Shown here: piece by piece, positions 26,204 to 34,626 of the stretch
Layout of the letters: each line of letters opens with the position of its first letter
How positions within the stretch are numbered: position 1 is the first letter of the stretch
Source of the DNA: Nocardia pseudobrasiliensis NBRC 108224
GTDB lineage: Bacteria; Actinomycetota; Actinomycetes; Mycobacteriales; Mycobacteriaceae
DNA length: 64,000 nt
Direction of reading: 5' to 3'
Assembly (NCBI RefSeq): GCF_001613105.1
Contig: NZ_BDBS01000029.1
Location: 1 to 64,000 of the forward strand
The notes under the pieces: generated by a model
Database searches by the model: none
Seen by the model: the letters and a program-made list of their open reading frames with translations, nothing else
What the model was told of the DNA's origin: nothing
Made by a program: the position numbers and the translations under genes

Positions 26204-27015
26204 TGACGGATACGCTGCTGGCGGCGGTACGGGCGGGAGTGCGGCTGATCGAGCTCGGGCAACCGTTGTTCACCGGCATGCCCTGTTCGCCGAATCATCC
26301 CGGCTTCCGAATGATGTTGGCGCGCAGACACGGTGACACGATCCGGCCCGACGGCGGATCGGCCGCCAGCGAGATCATCGTGACCGGCGGACATGTCGGG
26401 ACGCATATCGATGCCCTCAGCCACGTCAGCCACGACGGGCGTCTGCACGGCGGCGTCGACGCCCGGAAAGCACAGCGCGGCGGCGCGTTCAGCGCACACG
26501 GCGCCGAGCATCTGCCGGGGCTGCTGTGCCGCGGTGTCCTGCTCGATATCGCGCGATTGCACGGTGTGGACGCACTGCCGGGCGGATACGAGATCACCCC
26601 CGAGGATCTCCGGCGGGCGGCCGAATCAGGCGGCGCGACACCGGAACCCGGGGACGTGGCGTTGATCCGCACGGGATGGGCACGACACTTCGACGATCCC
26701 GAGACCTATCTCGGCGACGCGTCCGGTGTGCCCGGGGTGGGCGTCGAGGCGGCCGAATGGCTCGCGGCGCAGGCGATCGTGGCGACCGGGGCGGATACGA
26801 CGGCATACGAGCGCATCCCGCCGGGGGACGGGCACAGAATCCTGCCGGTGCATCGGGTCCTCCTGGTCGAGCGGGGCATACACATCCTCGAACACCTCGC
26901 GCTCGAGCAGCTGTCCCACAGCGCCACTACCGAATTCGTCTTCCTGCTGGCGCCGCTGCGGATCGTCGGCGGGACCGGTTCGCCGGTGCGACCGCTCGCG
27001 GCGGTGAGTCGATGA
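26203..27015 (+). CDS. cyclase-family (kynurenine formamidase-like) amidohydrolase
   Basis: A 270-residue member of PF04199. The metal-binding signature HVGTHIDALSHVS (about 66-78) is intact and a second His-rich segment (HRILPVHRVLL) follows. Relatives hydrolyse N-formylkynurenine, isatin or cyclic amides. ATG at 26203 overlaps the CaiB stop, and the stop overlaps the next start. In this operon it may open a lactam or hydrolyse an amide made from pyrrole units (inference). Confidence 0.82.
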   Translation: MTDTLLAAVRAGVRLIELGQPLFTGMPCSPNHPGFRMMLARRHGDTIRPDGGSAASEIIVTGGHVGTHIDALSHVSHDGRLHGGVDARKAQRGGAFSAHGAEHLPGLLCRGVLLDIARLHGVDALPGGYEITPEDLRRAAESGGATPEPGDVALIRTGWARHFDDPETYLGDASGVPGVGVEAAEWLAAQAIVATGADTTAYERIPPGDGHRILPVHRVLLVERGIHILEHLALEQLSHSATTEFVFLLAPLRIVGGTGSPVRPLAAVSR

Positions 27016-28454
27016 ATCAGCTCACCGTCGTCCAGCGGCTGGCGGCCTTCGCGCAGTCGGCTCGCCACAGCGGCCTCGAGACCCGATTGCGCGCCGACGC
27101 GGCCCGACGACTGCTCGATGTCCTGGGAAACAGCATCGCCGCGGTGAACCTGGCTCCCGCGAACGCGGTGCGAAACCTACTGGCCGAATGGGGCGGCCGC
27201 GGCCAGGCGACCGCGCTCGGCCTGTCCGATCGCGTACCCGCCCCGTCCGCGGCACTGCTCGGCGGTACCCTCGCGCACGCACTCGATTTCGACGACACCC
27301 ATCTGCCCTCGATCCTGCATCCCTCCGCCTCGGTGGTCCCGGCCGTGCTCGCGGTCGCCGAAGCGCGCGGTGCGAGCGGGACGGCGTTGCTCGACGCCGT
27401 GGGTGTCGGCGTGGAGATCACCGTGCGACTGGGTCTGGCCGGTTACGATGAGACGCTGCGCAATTCGGTGTTCTTCGAACGCGGACTGCACGCCACCGCC
27501 ATCTGCGGGACCCTCGGCGCCGCCGCCGCGGCCGCCATGCTGACCGGCCTGGACGAATGCGGCATCGCCCATGCGATGGCCATCGCGGCCAGTATGGGTT
27601 CGGGGCTGCTCGAGGCCAATCGCACCGGCGGAACGGTCAAACGGGTCCATTGCGGTTGGGCCGCGCACGCGGCCGTCACCGCCGCCGAACTGGCCCGCAC
27701 CGGCCTCACCGGTCCCCCCACCGTCCTCGAGGGCCGCTTCGGACTGCTGCGGGCCCACTGCGGCGACCGCTACGACGTCACCGCGATAACCAGCGGCCTG
27801 GGTGTCGAGTGGGAACTGCCCCACGTGTTCTTCAAGCCCTACCCCTGTAACCACTTCACCCACGCGGGGATCGATGCCGCGCTGCGTCTGCGCGACGCCG
27901 GCATCGACCCCGACGACATCGTCGAATTGGAACTCGGCGCACCGTCGGCGGCGCTGCGCACCATCGGCGAACCCGCCGCGGCCAAGGCCGCACCCGAATC
28001 CGGTTACCACGCGGCCTTTTCCGGTCCGTACACCGTGGCCGCGGCACTGCTCGGCGGCGGCGGACTCGGCCTCTTCCACGAGGACTTCACCGACGAGGCG
28101 GCCCGCGACCCTCGTCGCCTGGCACTCGCGGCCCGGGTGCGTTGCATGCCCGACCCGGACTGCGATCGCATCTTCCCGCATCAGTTCCCCGCCGTGCTCA
28201 CCGCGCGGCTGCGTTCCGGGCGGATCCGCACCGAGCGGGTCGACGTCAATCGCGGCGGCCCGGACAATCCGCTCACCGCCGAGGAATTGGCCACCAAATT
28301 CCGCCTCAATACCGCCGACAGCCTCACCGGCGCACAGGCGGACACCCTGATCGAAATCGTCTACGGCCTGGCCGAACTCACCGATCTCGCCCCTTTGCTG
28401 AGCACGCTACGCGAGGCCGTCGCGACCGGGAAAGGCGCCCGCTCGGCCCAGTAG
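27012..28454 (+). CDS. MmgE/PrpD-family hydro-lyase/isomerase
   Basis: A 480-residue protein of the same superfamily as prpD but clearly distinct, with LDFDDTHLPSILHPSA near 93-108, ANRTGGTVKRVHCGW near 206-220 and FFKPYPCNHFTH. Members include 2-methylcitrate dehydratase, cis-aconitate decarboxylase and iminodisuccinate epimerase, so (de)hydration of a branched tri- or dicarboxylate is plausible. ATGA coupling to the cyclase gene. The 3' end overlaps the convergent HMG-CoA-lyase-like gene by 48 bp. Confidence 0.83.
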   Translation: MNQLTVVQRLAAFAQSARHSGLETRLRADAARRLLDVLGNSIAAVNLAPANAVRNLLAEWGGRGQATALGLSDRVPAPSAALLGGTLAHALDFDDTHLPSILHPSASVVPAVLAVAEARGASGTALLDAVGVGVEITVRLGLAGYDETLRNSVFFERGLHATAICGTLGAAAAAAMLTGLDECGIAHAMAIAASMGSGLLEANRTGGTVKRVHCGWAAHAAVTAAELARTGLTGPPTVLEGRFGLLRAHCGDRYDVTAITSGLGVEWELPHVFFKPYPCNHFTHAGIDAALRLRDAGIDPDDIVELELGAPSAALRTIGEPAAAKAAPESGYHAAFSGPYTVAAALLGGGGLGLFHEDFTDEAARDPRRLALAARVRCMPDPDCDRIFPHQFPAVLTARLRSGRIRTERVDVNRGGPDNPLTAEELATKFRLNTADSLTGAQADTLIEIVYGLAELTDLAPLLSTLREAVATGKGARSAQ

Positions 28455-29312
28455 AGCCGGAACCGGCTTACCGAGGACTTCGCCCAGCCACAACCCCGTG
28501 CGTATGAGACGCTCCAGGTTCAATCCGGTGACGATGCCCATCCGGTCGAGCGCGTACACCAGATCCTCGGTAGCGATATTTCCGGTCGCGGCCGGGGCGA
28601 ACGGGCAGCCGCCGATACCGCCGGTGCTCGCGTCGAGGACATGCGCGCCGGCCTCGAGCGCGGCCACGGCATTGACATAACCGGTATTGCGAGTGTTGTG
28701 GAAATGACAGCGCACCAACGCATTCGGCGCGATCCGTGCGACTCCCGCCACCAGGCGGCGAACCCGATCCGGCGTGCCGACACCGATGGTGTCGGCCAGG
28801 GCGATCTCGTCCGGCTCCGCGGCGGCGACCCGGCGCGCCAACTCGAGAATTCGACGCTCGGGCACCTCGCCCTCGAACGGGCAACCGAAGGCCGCCGCGA
28901 TGGTGACCGTGCGCCACAACCCGGCCGCCCTCGCCCGCGCGGCCAAGGAAGTCCAGCGGATGATGCCCTCCTCGGTCGAACAGCCTTGATTGCGGCGGCT
29001 CAACGCATCGGTCGACACCACGACGACATTGATCTCGTCCACCCGCGCCGCGAGCGCGCGGTCCAGGCCCCGTTCATTGAAAACCAGTCCGGCATAGGAT
29101 ATTCCGGGCCGTCGCGGTACTTCCGACAGTACGGCCTCGGCGTCGGCCAGCTGCGGCACCGCCTTCGGACTCACGAAGCTGCTCGCCTCGATCCGTCGCA
29201 GTCCGGCGTCGGCGCTGCGGCGGATCAGCTCGATCTTCGCCGCGGTGGACACGGTCCCCGGCTCGTTCTGCAATCCGTCCCGGGGAGCCACCTCGACAAT
29301 GCTCGGGTGCAC
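28407..29312 (-). CDS. HMG-CoA lyase-like (HMGL) enzyme
   Basis: A 301-residue DRE-TIM metallolyase. The start VHPSIVEVAPRDGLQNE carries the metal-binding RDG, CHFHNT supplies the HxH ligands, and GGIGGCPFAPAATGNIATED is the HMG-CoA lyase signature with its catalytic Cys. It should cleave a 3-hydroxy-3-methyl-acyl-CoA into a keto acid or acyl unit and acetyl-CoA. GTG at 29312 is picked for the GAGGA four bases upstream. Divergent from the second CaiB gene, with operator site 4 between them. Confidence 0.87.
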   Translation of the reverse strand: MHPSIVEVAPRDGLQNEPGTVSTAAKIELIRRSADAGLRRIEASSFVSPKAVPQLADAEAVLSEVPRRPGISYAGLVFNERGLDRALAARVDEINVVVVSTDALSRRNQGCSTEEGIIRWTSLAARARAAGLWRTVTIAAAFGCPFEGEVPERRILELARRVAAAEPDEIALADTIGVGTPDRVRRLVAGVARIAPNALVRCHFHNTRNTGYVNAVAALEAGAHVLDASTGGIGGCPFAPAATGNIATEDLVYALDRMGIVTGLNLERLIRTGLWLGEVLGKPVPALLGRAGAFPGRDGLA

Positions 29313-29341
29313 GAATCCTCCTGTGCGCGATCTTGTTCCAT

Positions 29342-29366
29342 GTTTCGCTCTGGGATACAGTGTATC
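29342..29366 (-). promoter_or_regulatory. GAAAC-type operator, site 4 (variant)
   Basis: On the plus strand: GTTTC (29342), 7 bp, GATAC (29354), 3 bp, GTATC (29362). The spacing is identical to the other sites but the inner pair carries A-to-T changes that keep the symmetry. GGATAC and GTATCC form a perfect palindrome. It lies between the HMGL and CaiB genes. Confidence 0.6.
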
Positions 29367-29395
29367 CATTCCAGGGCACGACGGGGAGCGATCAC

Positions 29396-30610
29396 ATGTC
29401 AGACCAGACCACCACTGCGCCCGGGCCGCTGACCGATCTGCGAGTGATCGAGATGGGACAGCTGCTGGCCGGACCGTTCTGCGGCCAACTACTCGGCGAT
29501 CTCGGCGCGGAGGTCATCAAACTCGAATCGCCCGGCCAGGGCGATCCCATGCGGCAGTGGGGTCGGGAGAAGCCCCACGGTCGCTCGCTGTGGTGGCCCG
29601 TGGTGGCGCGCAACAAGAAATCGGTGACCTGCGATCTGCGCACCGCGGCGGGTCAGCGCCTGGCCCGCGACCTCATCGCCCAGTCGGACATCGTGGTGGA
29701 GAACTTTCGTCCCGGCACCCTGGAACGCTGGGGGTTGGGCTTCGATATGCTGCGCGCCGACAATCCGGGGTTGATCCTGGTCCGCGTCACCGGCTACGGG
29801 CAGAACGGCCCCTACGCCCCGCGCGCCGGATACGGCTCCATCGGCGAGGCGATGGGCGGCATTCGGTACATCACCGGCGATCCCGGCCATCCGCCCGCGA
29901 GAACCGGTATCTCCCTGGGCGATTCGCTGGCGGCGGTGTTCGCCACGATCGGCGCGCTGGCCGCGGTCCATCACCGGCACACCAGCGGGCGCGGCCAGAT
30001 CGTGGATTCGGCCATCTACGAAGCCGTGCTCGCGATGACGGAATCGCTGCTGCCGGAATGGGAAGTGGCGGGCTATCGGCGAGAACGCACGGGCGCGGTG
30101 CTGCCGAACGTATCTCCCAGCAATGTCTATCCGACCGCCGACGACGAGATGATCCTCATCGCCGCGAATCAGGACAGCGTTTTCGCCCGGTTGGCGAGTG
30201 CGATGGAACAGCCCGAACTGGCCACCGCCGAGCGGTTCGCCACCCATGCCGCGCGCGGGGAGAACATGACCGAACTCGACGAGATCATCGCCGACTGGAC
30301 CCGCACCCGGCCCGCCGAGGCGCTGCTGGCGCTGCTGCACGACGCGGGCGTGCCCGCGGGCCGGATCTATACGGCCCGGGACATGTTCACCGATCCGCAT
30401 TTCGCGGCCCGCGACGCGATCGTGCGGTTGGCCCACCCCGAATTCGGTGCGCTCCCGATGCAGAACGTCTTTCCCCGGCTCAGCGAAACACCCGGCGCGA
30501 TAAGCCATATCGGGCCCGAACTCGGGGAGCACACCGACCAGGTGTATCGCGAACTGCTCGGCCTGGGAACCGAGGAACTCACCCGCCTCGCCGAACAAGG
30601 CGTCATCTGA
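29396..30610 (+). CDS. CaiB/BaiF family (class III) CoA-transferase, second copy
   Basis: A 404-residue class III CoA-transferase, paralogue of the copy at 25019 (shared RVIEMGQLLAGPF, EVIKLESPGQGDPMR, RNKKSVTCDL, MFTDPHF and PMQNVFPRLSETPG). The catalytic-Asp region is GISLGDSLAAVF. ATG at 29396 follows GGGGAG; a Met 21 codons upstream lacks a ribosome site and overlaps the operator. It leads an operon with the isochorismatase-like and membrane protein genes. Confidence 0.87.
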   Translation: MSDQTTTAPGPLTDLRVIEMGQLLAGPFCGQLLGDLGAEVIKLESPGQGDPMRQWGREKPHGRSLWWPVVARNKKSVTCDLRTAAGQRLARDLIAQSDIVVENFRPGTLERWGLGFDMLRADNPGLILVRVTGYGQNGPYAPRAGYGSIGEAMGGIRYITGDPGHPPARTGISLGDSLAAVFATIGALAAVHHRHTSGRGQIVDSAIYEAVLAMTESLLPEWEVAGYRRERTGAVLPNVSPSNVYPTADDEMILIAANQDSVFARLASAMEQPELATAERFATHAARGENMTELDEIIADWTRTRPAEALLALLHDAGVPAGRIYTARDMFTDPHFAARDAIVRLAHPEFGALPMQNVFPRLSETPGAISHIGPELGEHTDQVYRELLGLGTEELTRLAEQGVI

Positions 30611-30621
30611 GTGGAGTGCGC

Positions 30622-31239
30622 ATGTCCGACCTGGCCGCCGACTACCGTCGCCACGGCTTCGCCGCCACCCTCGGCCCGGGCCGCTCACCGGCGGTTCTCG
30701 TGGTGGACATCTGCGCGGCGTATCTCACCGACGGCTCACCGCTGCGCGCACCGGTCGAGAACGCCGTGGCCGCCGCCGAGGTTCTGGTGAAACATGCTCG
30801 CGCCCATCGGTATCCGGTGCTGTTCACCCGGGTCGTCTACCGTCCCGGCACCGCCGACGGCGGCCTGTTCCGACGCAAGGTGCCCGCGCTGCGAGTATTC
30901 GAGGCGGGAAATCCCCTGGGGGACTTCCTCGATGCGCCCGCACCCCGCGCGGACGAGGTGGTCATCAGCAAGCAGTACGCCAGCGCGTTCCACGGCACCG
31001 CGCTGGCGGCCACCCTGACCGCACAGGGTATCGATACCCTCTGCATCGCGGGCCTCACCACCAGCGGCTGTATCCGCGCCACGGCCACCGACGCGCTGCA
31101 GCACGGCTTCCGGCCGCTGGTGGTCGCCGACGCGTGCGGTGATCGCGATCCGCGCCTGCACGAGGCCAATCTGCTCGACCTGGGCGCGAAGTACGCCGAT
31201 ATCGTGCGGCTCGACGCGGCGTTGGCCGTGCTGAGCTGA
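30622..31239 (+). CDS. isochorismatase-family cysteine amidohydrolase
   Basis: A 205-residue hydrolase with the Asp-Lys-Cys triad: Asp in LVVDICAAYL (near 29), Lys in ISKQYASAF (near 117) and Cys in TTSGCIRATATDA (near 151). The SGCIRAT context is typical of N-carbamoylsarcosine amidase and maleamate amidohydrolase (NicF) relatives. It starts 11 bp after the CaiB stop. Together with the imidase-like and maleate isomerase-like genes it suggests hydrolysis of a maleamate half-amide (inference). Confidence 0.83.
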   Translation: MSDLAADYRRHGFAATLGPGRSPAVLVVDICAAYLTDGSPLRAPVENAVAAAEVLVKHARAHRYPVLFTRVVYRPGTADGGLFRRKVPALRVFEAGNPLGDFLDAPAPRADEVVISKQYASAFHGTALAATLTAQGIDTLCIAGLTTSGCIRATATDALQHGFRPLVVADACGDRDPRLHEANLLDLGAKYADIVRLDAALAVLS

Positions 31240-31266
31240 AATACACCGGAAGGCAACATAATCGAC

Positions 31267-31974
31267 ATGGGAGCGCATCCGCACGGCTGGTGGATCCTGC
31301 TGCACCTGGTGCTGTTCGTGTTCTGGCTCGGCGGTGATCTGGGCGTGTTCTACTCCAGCCGCTTCGTCATCGATCCACGCCTGACGCCCGCGGCCCGGGC
31401 GACCGCACTGGCCGTCATGAGCGGGCTGGATCTGGCGCCCAAGATCTGTCTCGTGCTGTTTCTACCCAGCGGCGTCACGCTCATGGCCCTGGCTCCGCAC
31501 GGGGCGCACCTGTTCGGAATCGCTTTGTTTCCCTGGTGGTTCGTGGCGCTGGTGTGGCTGTTCGCCGCGGTCTGGCTCGCGCTCGCCGTCACCACCCATC
31601 GCACCCACGGCCGGTTCCCGCTCGTCGTGCGCGCCGACCTCGCCGCCCGGATCGCGGTGATCATCGGCATGGCCGCGGCCGGATGCTACGCGCTGCTCGC
31701 CACCGAACCGTTCGGCGTGACCACCGATCCGCGCTGGCTCGGCGGCAAGATCCTGCTCTACGCCGCCGCGATCGCGGCCGGGATCGGCATTCGGATCACG
31801 TTGCGCCCCTTCGGTTCCGCATTCGCTCGATTACTCGGTTCCGGATCCGACGAGCAGGTGGAGCACGCCCTGCGCCGCAGCGTCGACGGCTGCCTCCCGT
31901 ACGTCTGGGTGATCTGGGGCAGCGTGCTCGCGGCCGCGGCGCTGGGCGTGTTCAAACCCGGGGCGCACCTGTAG
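31267..31974 (+). CDS. integral membrane protein
   Basis: A 235-residue protein with about six hydrophobic helices (starting at WWILLHLVLFVFWLGG near 8-23 and ending at YVWVIWGSVLAAAALGV). The first helix with a conserved His and the FYSSRF loop resemble CopD-like/DUF2269-like heme-type membrane proteins, but the match is weak. Probably the last gene of the CaiB2 operon. It abuts the convergent iclR-type gene with no gap. Confidence 0.65.
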   Translation: MGAHPHGWWILLHLVLFVFWLGGDLGVFYSSRFVIDPRLTPAARATALAVMSGLDLAPKICLVLFLPSGVTLMALAPHGAHLFGIALFPWWFVALVWLFAAVWLALAVTTHRTHGRFPLVVRADLAARIAVIIGMAAAGCYALLATEPFGVTTDPRWLGGKILLYAAAIAAGIGIRITLRPFGSAFARLLGSGSDEQVEHALRRSVDGCLPYVWVIWGSVLAAAALGVFKPGAHL

Positions 31975-32760
31975 TCAGCCGGTGTAACCCAGCTGAGCCG
32001 ACAACGCGTTGGATGCCTTGAGCAGCACCGGAACATACTCGCGCAGGCGAGGCTCGAAGCGCGACAGCGGGCCGCAGACACTGATCGCGGCGACCACACC
32101 GCCGTCGTGATCGAGAATCGGCGCGGCGATCGAGGCGGCGCCGATCTGCCTCTCCCCCAGCGAGATCGCGTAGCCGCGCTCCTTGATCTCCTTCAGCTCC
32201 GCGCGCAGCTTGCGGACCTTGGTGATGGTGGCATCGGTGAGCGGGGTCAACTCGTGGCGACCCAGATACTCGTCGATCTCCTCCTTGCGCAGGTACGCCA
32301 GAATCGCCTTGGACGAACTGCCCGCGTACAGCGGGTACGGCTGCCCGAGCGCGACCTCCATACGCAATTCCTGGTCGGGCACAACCTGATCGGCGTACAT
32401 GCGGGTATCGCCGCGCCGAATCGACAGGGTGGAGGTCTCACCGGTCACCGCCGACAGCCGCCGCAGTTCCGGGGCCGCCATCACGCGCAGATCCGTGCGC
32501 GCCAGATAGGCCCGCCCGAGCGCGATCGCCGCATGGCCGAGCGCGTAGCGGCGCGTGGTCGGTTCCAGCACGATGAGATCGCGACTGCGCAGCGCGGTCA
32601 GGATGCGATGCACCGCCGCCTTGGTGATGCCGAGCTCGGTGGCGATCTCGGTGACGCCGAGATCGGGCCGGCCGCTGCGGCCGAACAGCAACAGCACGTC
32701 CATCGCCCGTTCGACCGCGGCGACCGAACGACTCTGGTTGTCGGATTCGGATTCTGGCAC
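31975..32760 (-). CDS. IclR-family transcriptional regulator, likely controller of the cluster
   Basis: A 261-residue IclR regulator. The winged HTH occupies about 12-75 (AAVERAMDVLLLFG, LGVTEIATELGITKAAVHRIL). The effector domain contains GQPYPLYAGSSSKAILAYL and the C-terminal AASIAAPILDHDGGVVAAISV signature. GTG at 32760. It lies centrally among ten copies or variants of the GAAAC/GTTTC site, one of them 20 bp upstream of its own start. It is the only regulator gene inside the 22.4-50.6 kb region and therefore the best candidate to bind them. Confidence 0.88.
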   Translation of the reverse strand: MPESESDNQSRSVAAVERAMDVLLLFGRSGRPDLGVTEIATELGITKAAVHRILTALRSRDLIVLEPTTRRYALGHAAIALGRAYLARTDLRVMAAPELRRLSAVTGETSTLSIRRGDTRMYADQVVPDQELRMEVALGQPYPLYAGSSSKAILAYLRKEEIDEYLGRHELTPLTDATITKVRKLRAELKEIKERGYAISLGERQIGAASIAAPILDHDGGVVAAISVCGPLSRFEPRLREYVPVLLKASNALSAQLGYTG

Positions 32761-32780
32761 GCGGCCAGTTTAGGCGGCTG

Positions 32781-32797
32781 ATTTCCCGATGGGAAAC
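32781..32797 (-). promoter_or_regulatory. GAAAC-type operator, site 5 (half)
   Basis: ATTTC (32781), 7 bp, GAAAC (32793): only the N7-spaced pair, one base off. It lies 20 bp upstream of the IclR-type gene, suggesting autoregulation. Confidence 0.5.
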
Positions 32798-32840
32798 ACC
32801 ATCGCACTTGCGGACGACGCGGCGCGGCGTTACCTTGTGC

Positions 32841-32865
32841 GTAACAGCGTTTCCACTACCGAAAC
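32841..32865 (+). promoter_or_regulatory. GAAAC-type operator, site 6
   Basis: GTAAC (32841), 3 bp, GTTTC (32849), 7 bp, GAAAC (32861): one mismatch in the outer arm. It ends 10 bp before the flavin reductase start, so the bound protein would cover the ribosome site or a leaderless start. Confidence 0.7.
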
Positions 32866-32875
32866 GGAGAGATTC

Positions 32876-33358
32876 GTGGATCCCCACCATCTCCGCACGG
32901 TGCTGGCCCAGTGGGCTACCGGCGTGGTCGTGGTCACCACAACCCGCCCCGACCGCGAACCGCACGGCATGACGGCGAGCTCGTTCACCGGTGTGGCGCT
33001 GACTCCGCCCCTGGTCTCGGTATGCCTGCTCTCCTCGGGAACGACGTGCCGCGAGATTCGGCGCAATGGCGTTTTCGCGGTCAATGTCCTCGGGCACGAT
33101 CATGAACAGATCGGACGCCGCTTTGCCGAAAGCGACCGTGCGGCAGACCGTTTCGCACTCGGAGACTGGGACGCCGCCACAACCGGAGCGCCGGTGCTGA
33201 CCGATGCGGTGGCGTGGCTGGACTGCCTCGTCACCGCCTGCCACACCGCCGGGGATCACACCATCGTGCTGGGTTCGGTCCAGGACGCCGCCACACCGCG
33301 TCCGGCCGCCCCACTGATCTATCACGACCGCACTTTCCACGAGGGGACCGCCCGATGA
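32876..33358 (+). CDS. flavin reductase of a two-component monooxygenase
   Basis: A 160-residue protein of the flavin reductase (HpaC/DIM6/NTAB) family. It has an FMN-binding barrel with ATGVVVVTT near 14-22, GMTASSFTGVALTPPLVSVCL near 31-51 and a C-terminal PLIYHDRTFH. It supplies reduced flavin to an oxygenase. GTG at 32876 after GGAGAG. ATGA overlap with the acyl-CoA-dehydrogenase-like gene identifies the partner. First gene of a five-gene oxidative operon. Confidence 0.88.
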   Translation: MDPHHLRTVLAQWATGVVVVTTTRPDREPHGMTASSFTGVALTPPLVSVCLLSSGTTCREIRRNGVFAVNVLGHDHEQIGRRFAESDRAADRFALGDWDAATTGAPVLTDAVAWLDCLVTACHTAGDHTIVLGSVQDAATPRPAAPLIYHDRTFHEGTAR

Positions 33359-34626
33359 TCGGTGAACAGCTTGTCGAGGATATGACCGAGGCCGAGCGCG
33401 AACGCGCCGAGCGAGTCGAATCGGTACTGCCCGCCCTGCGCGCGGCCGCCGAGGAGGCCGACCGCACCGCGACCTTCCCGCCGTCACATATCGCACTCCT
33501 GCGTGCGGCGGGCCTGCTCGGGCTGGTGGTGCCGGAGAAGTTCGGCGGTCTCGGGGGCACCCTGCGGGATCTGGCCGCCGCCACCTTCGCCATGGGAACC
33601 GCCTGTCCCTCCACCGCTTTGGCGTATTTCTTCCACAACACCAGCGCCTCCCGCGGACTGCTGCCGCTGGAGGCCATCGACGCCGGACTGTTCGCCGACG
33701 AGGAGGTGCCCGTGGTCCGCGCCTTCGCGGAGAAGGTGCTCACCCGGATGGCGGCCGGAACATGGCTGGCCAATTTCGCCTCCGAATCCGTGAAGACCGA
33801 ACAGGCCAACATCACCATCGCCACAACCGCCCGCAAGGTGGACGGGGGCTGGATTCTGCAGGGCGAGAAGTCCTTCGGCTGCGCGACCGGTGTGGCCGAT
33901 TACTACCTCACCTCCGCCAAGCTCGAAAACCATGACACGGCAGAGGGTTTGGCCACCTTCTTCGTGCCGCGCGACGCCACCGGCGTCAGCGTGCGCGCGC
34001 CGTGGAACGGGCTGGGCATGCGAGCCACCGCCAATAACGGCATCCGGCTGGACGAGGTGTTCATCCCCGACGACGAAGCGCTGGCGGTACCGGGCGCGTT
34101 CACCAAGATGCTGCGCATGAGCCGCGGCTCGTTCGTCGGCAATCAGCTCGCCATCGCGGCCGTCTATACCGGTTGCGCCCAGCGCGTCTACGACGAGACG
34201 CTGGCCGCCACGACGACGAAGACCTTCGCCGATACCGGCAGGCCCGTCGCCTCCTCACCGGTGCATCAGGTGCTCATCGGCGAGATGACCCGGCACCTGC
34301 GCACGGCCTATCTGTGGCTGCGCTACCAACTGACGATCGAGACCGTCGAGCCGCCGATCAAACCGAAGCCCGAGGTGTTCGCGCAGTGGCGTCTGGGCAA
34401 GGGCGCGGTCACCGAGGCCTGCTTCCAGGTCGCGCTGGGGGCGTTGAAGGCGGGCGGCACCTCGGCGGCGGCCATGGACGGCATCGCCGGACGCGCGCTG
34501 CGGGATCTGGCCATGGGATTGGTCATGACGTTCCCCGCCGAGCGCGGCATGCTCGAGGTGGCCCGGATCGTCACCGACGCCAAGGCCAACGAATTGTTCA
34601 CCACCGCACCGGAGGACGGCCGATGA
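33355..34626 (+). CDS. acyl-CoA-dehydrogenase-fold flavin-dependent monooxygenase
   Basis: A 423-residue protein of the ACAD fold. Its pairing with a flavin reductase suggests a group D oxygenase (HsaA/DszC/HpaB-like) rather than a dehydrogenase. The N-terminal helical part has HIALLRAAGLLGLVVPEKFGG, the middle barrel GWILQGEKSFGCATGVADYY, and the C-terminal helices VHQVLIGEMTRHLRTAY. The canonical ACAD catalytic Glu was not located. Likely hydroxylates an aromatic or pyrrolic compound (inference). Confidence 0.75.
   Translation: MIGEQLVEDMTEAERERAERVESVLPALRAAAEEADRTATFPPSHIALLRAAGLLGLVVPEKFGGLGGTLRDLAAATFAMGTACPSTALAYFFHNTSASRGLLPLEAIDAGLFADEEVPVVRAFAEKVLTRMAAGTWLANFASESVKTEQANITIATTARKVDGGWILQGEKSFGCATGVADYYLTSAKLENHDTAEGLATFFVPRDATGVSVRAPWNGLGMRATANNGIRLDEVFIPDDEALAVPGAFTKMLRMSRGSFVGNQLAIAAVYTGCAQRVYDETLAATTTKTFADTGRPVASSPVHQVLIGEMTRHLRTAYLWLRYQLTIETVEPPIKPKPEVFAQWRLGKGAVTEACFQVALGALKAGGTSAAAMDGIAGRALRDLAMGLVMTFPAERGMLEVARIVTDAKANELFTTAPEDGR

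Noticed and set aside
27012..28454. A second prpD (methylcitrate dehydratase)
   Set aside because: It lacks the prpD-specific segments and sits in a CoA-transferase operon; assigned only to the MmgE/PrpD superfamily.
33355..34626. Ordinary acyl-CoA dehydrogenase
   Set aside because: Overlap with a flavin reductase and no located catalytic Glu favour a reduced-flavin-dependent oxygenase.
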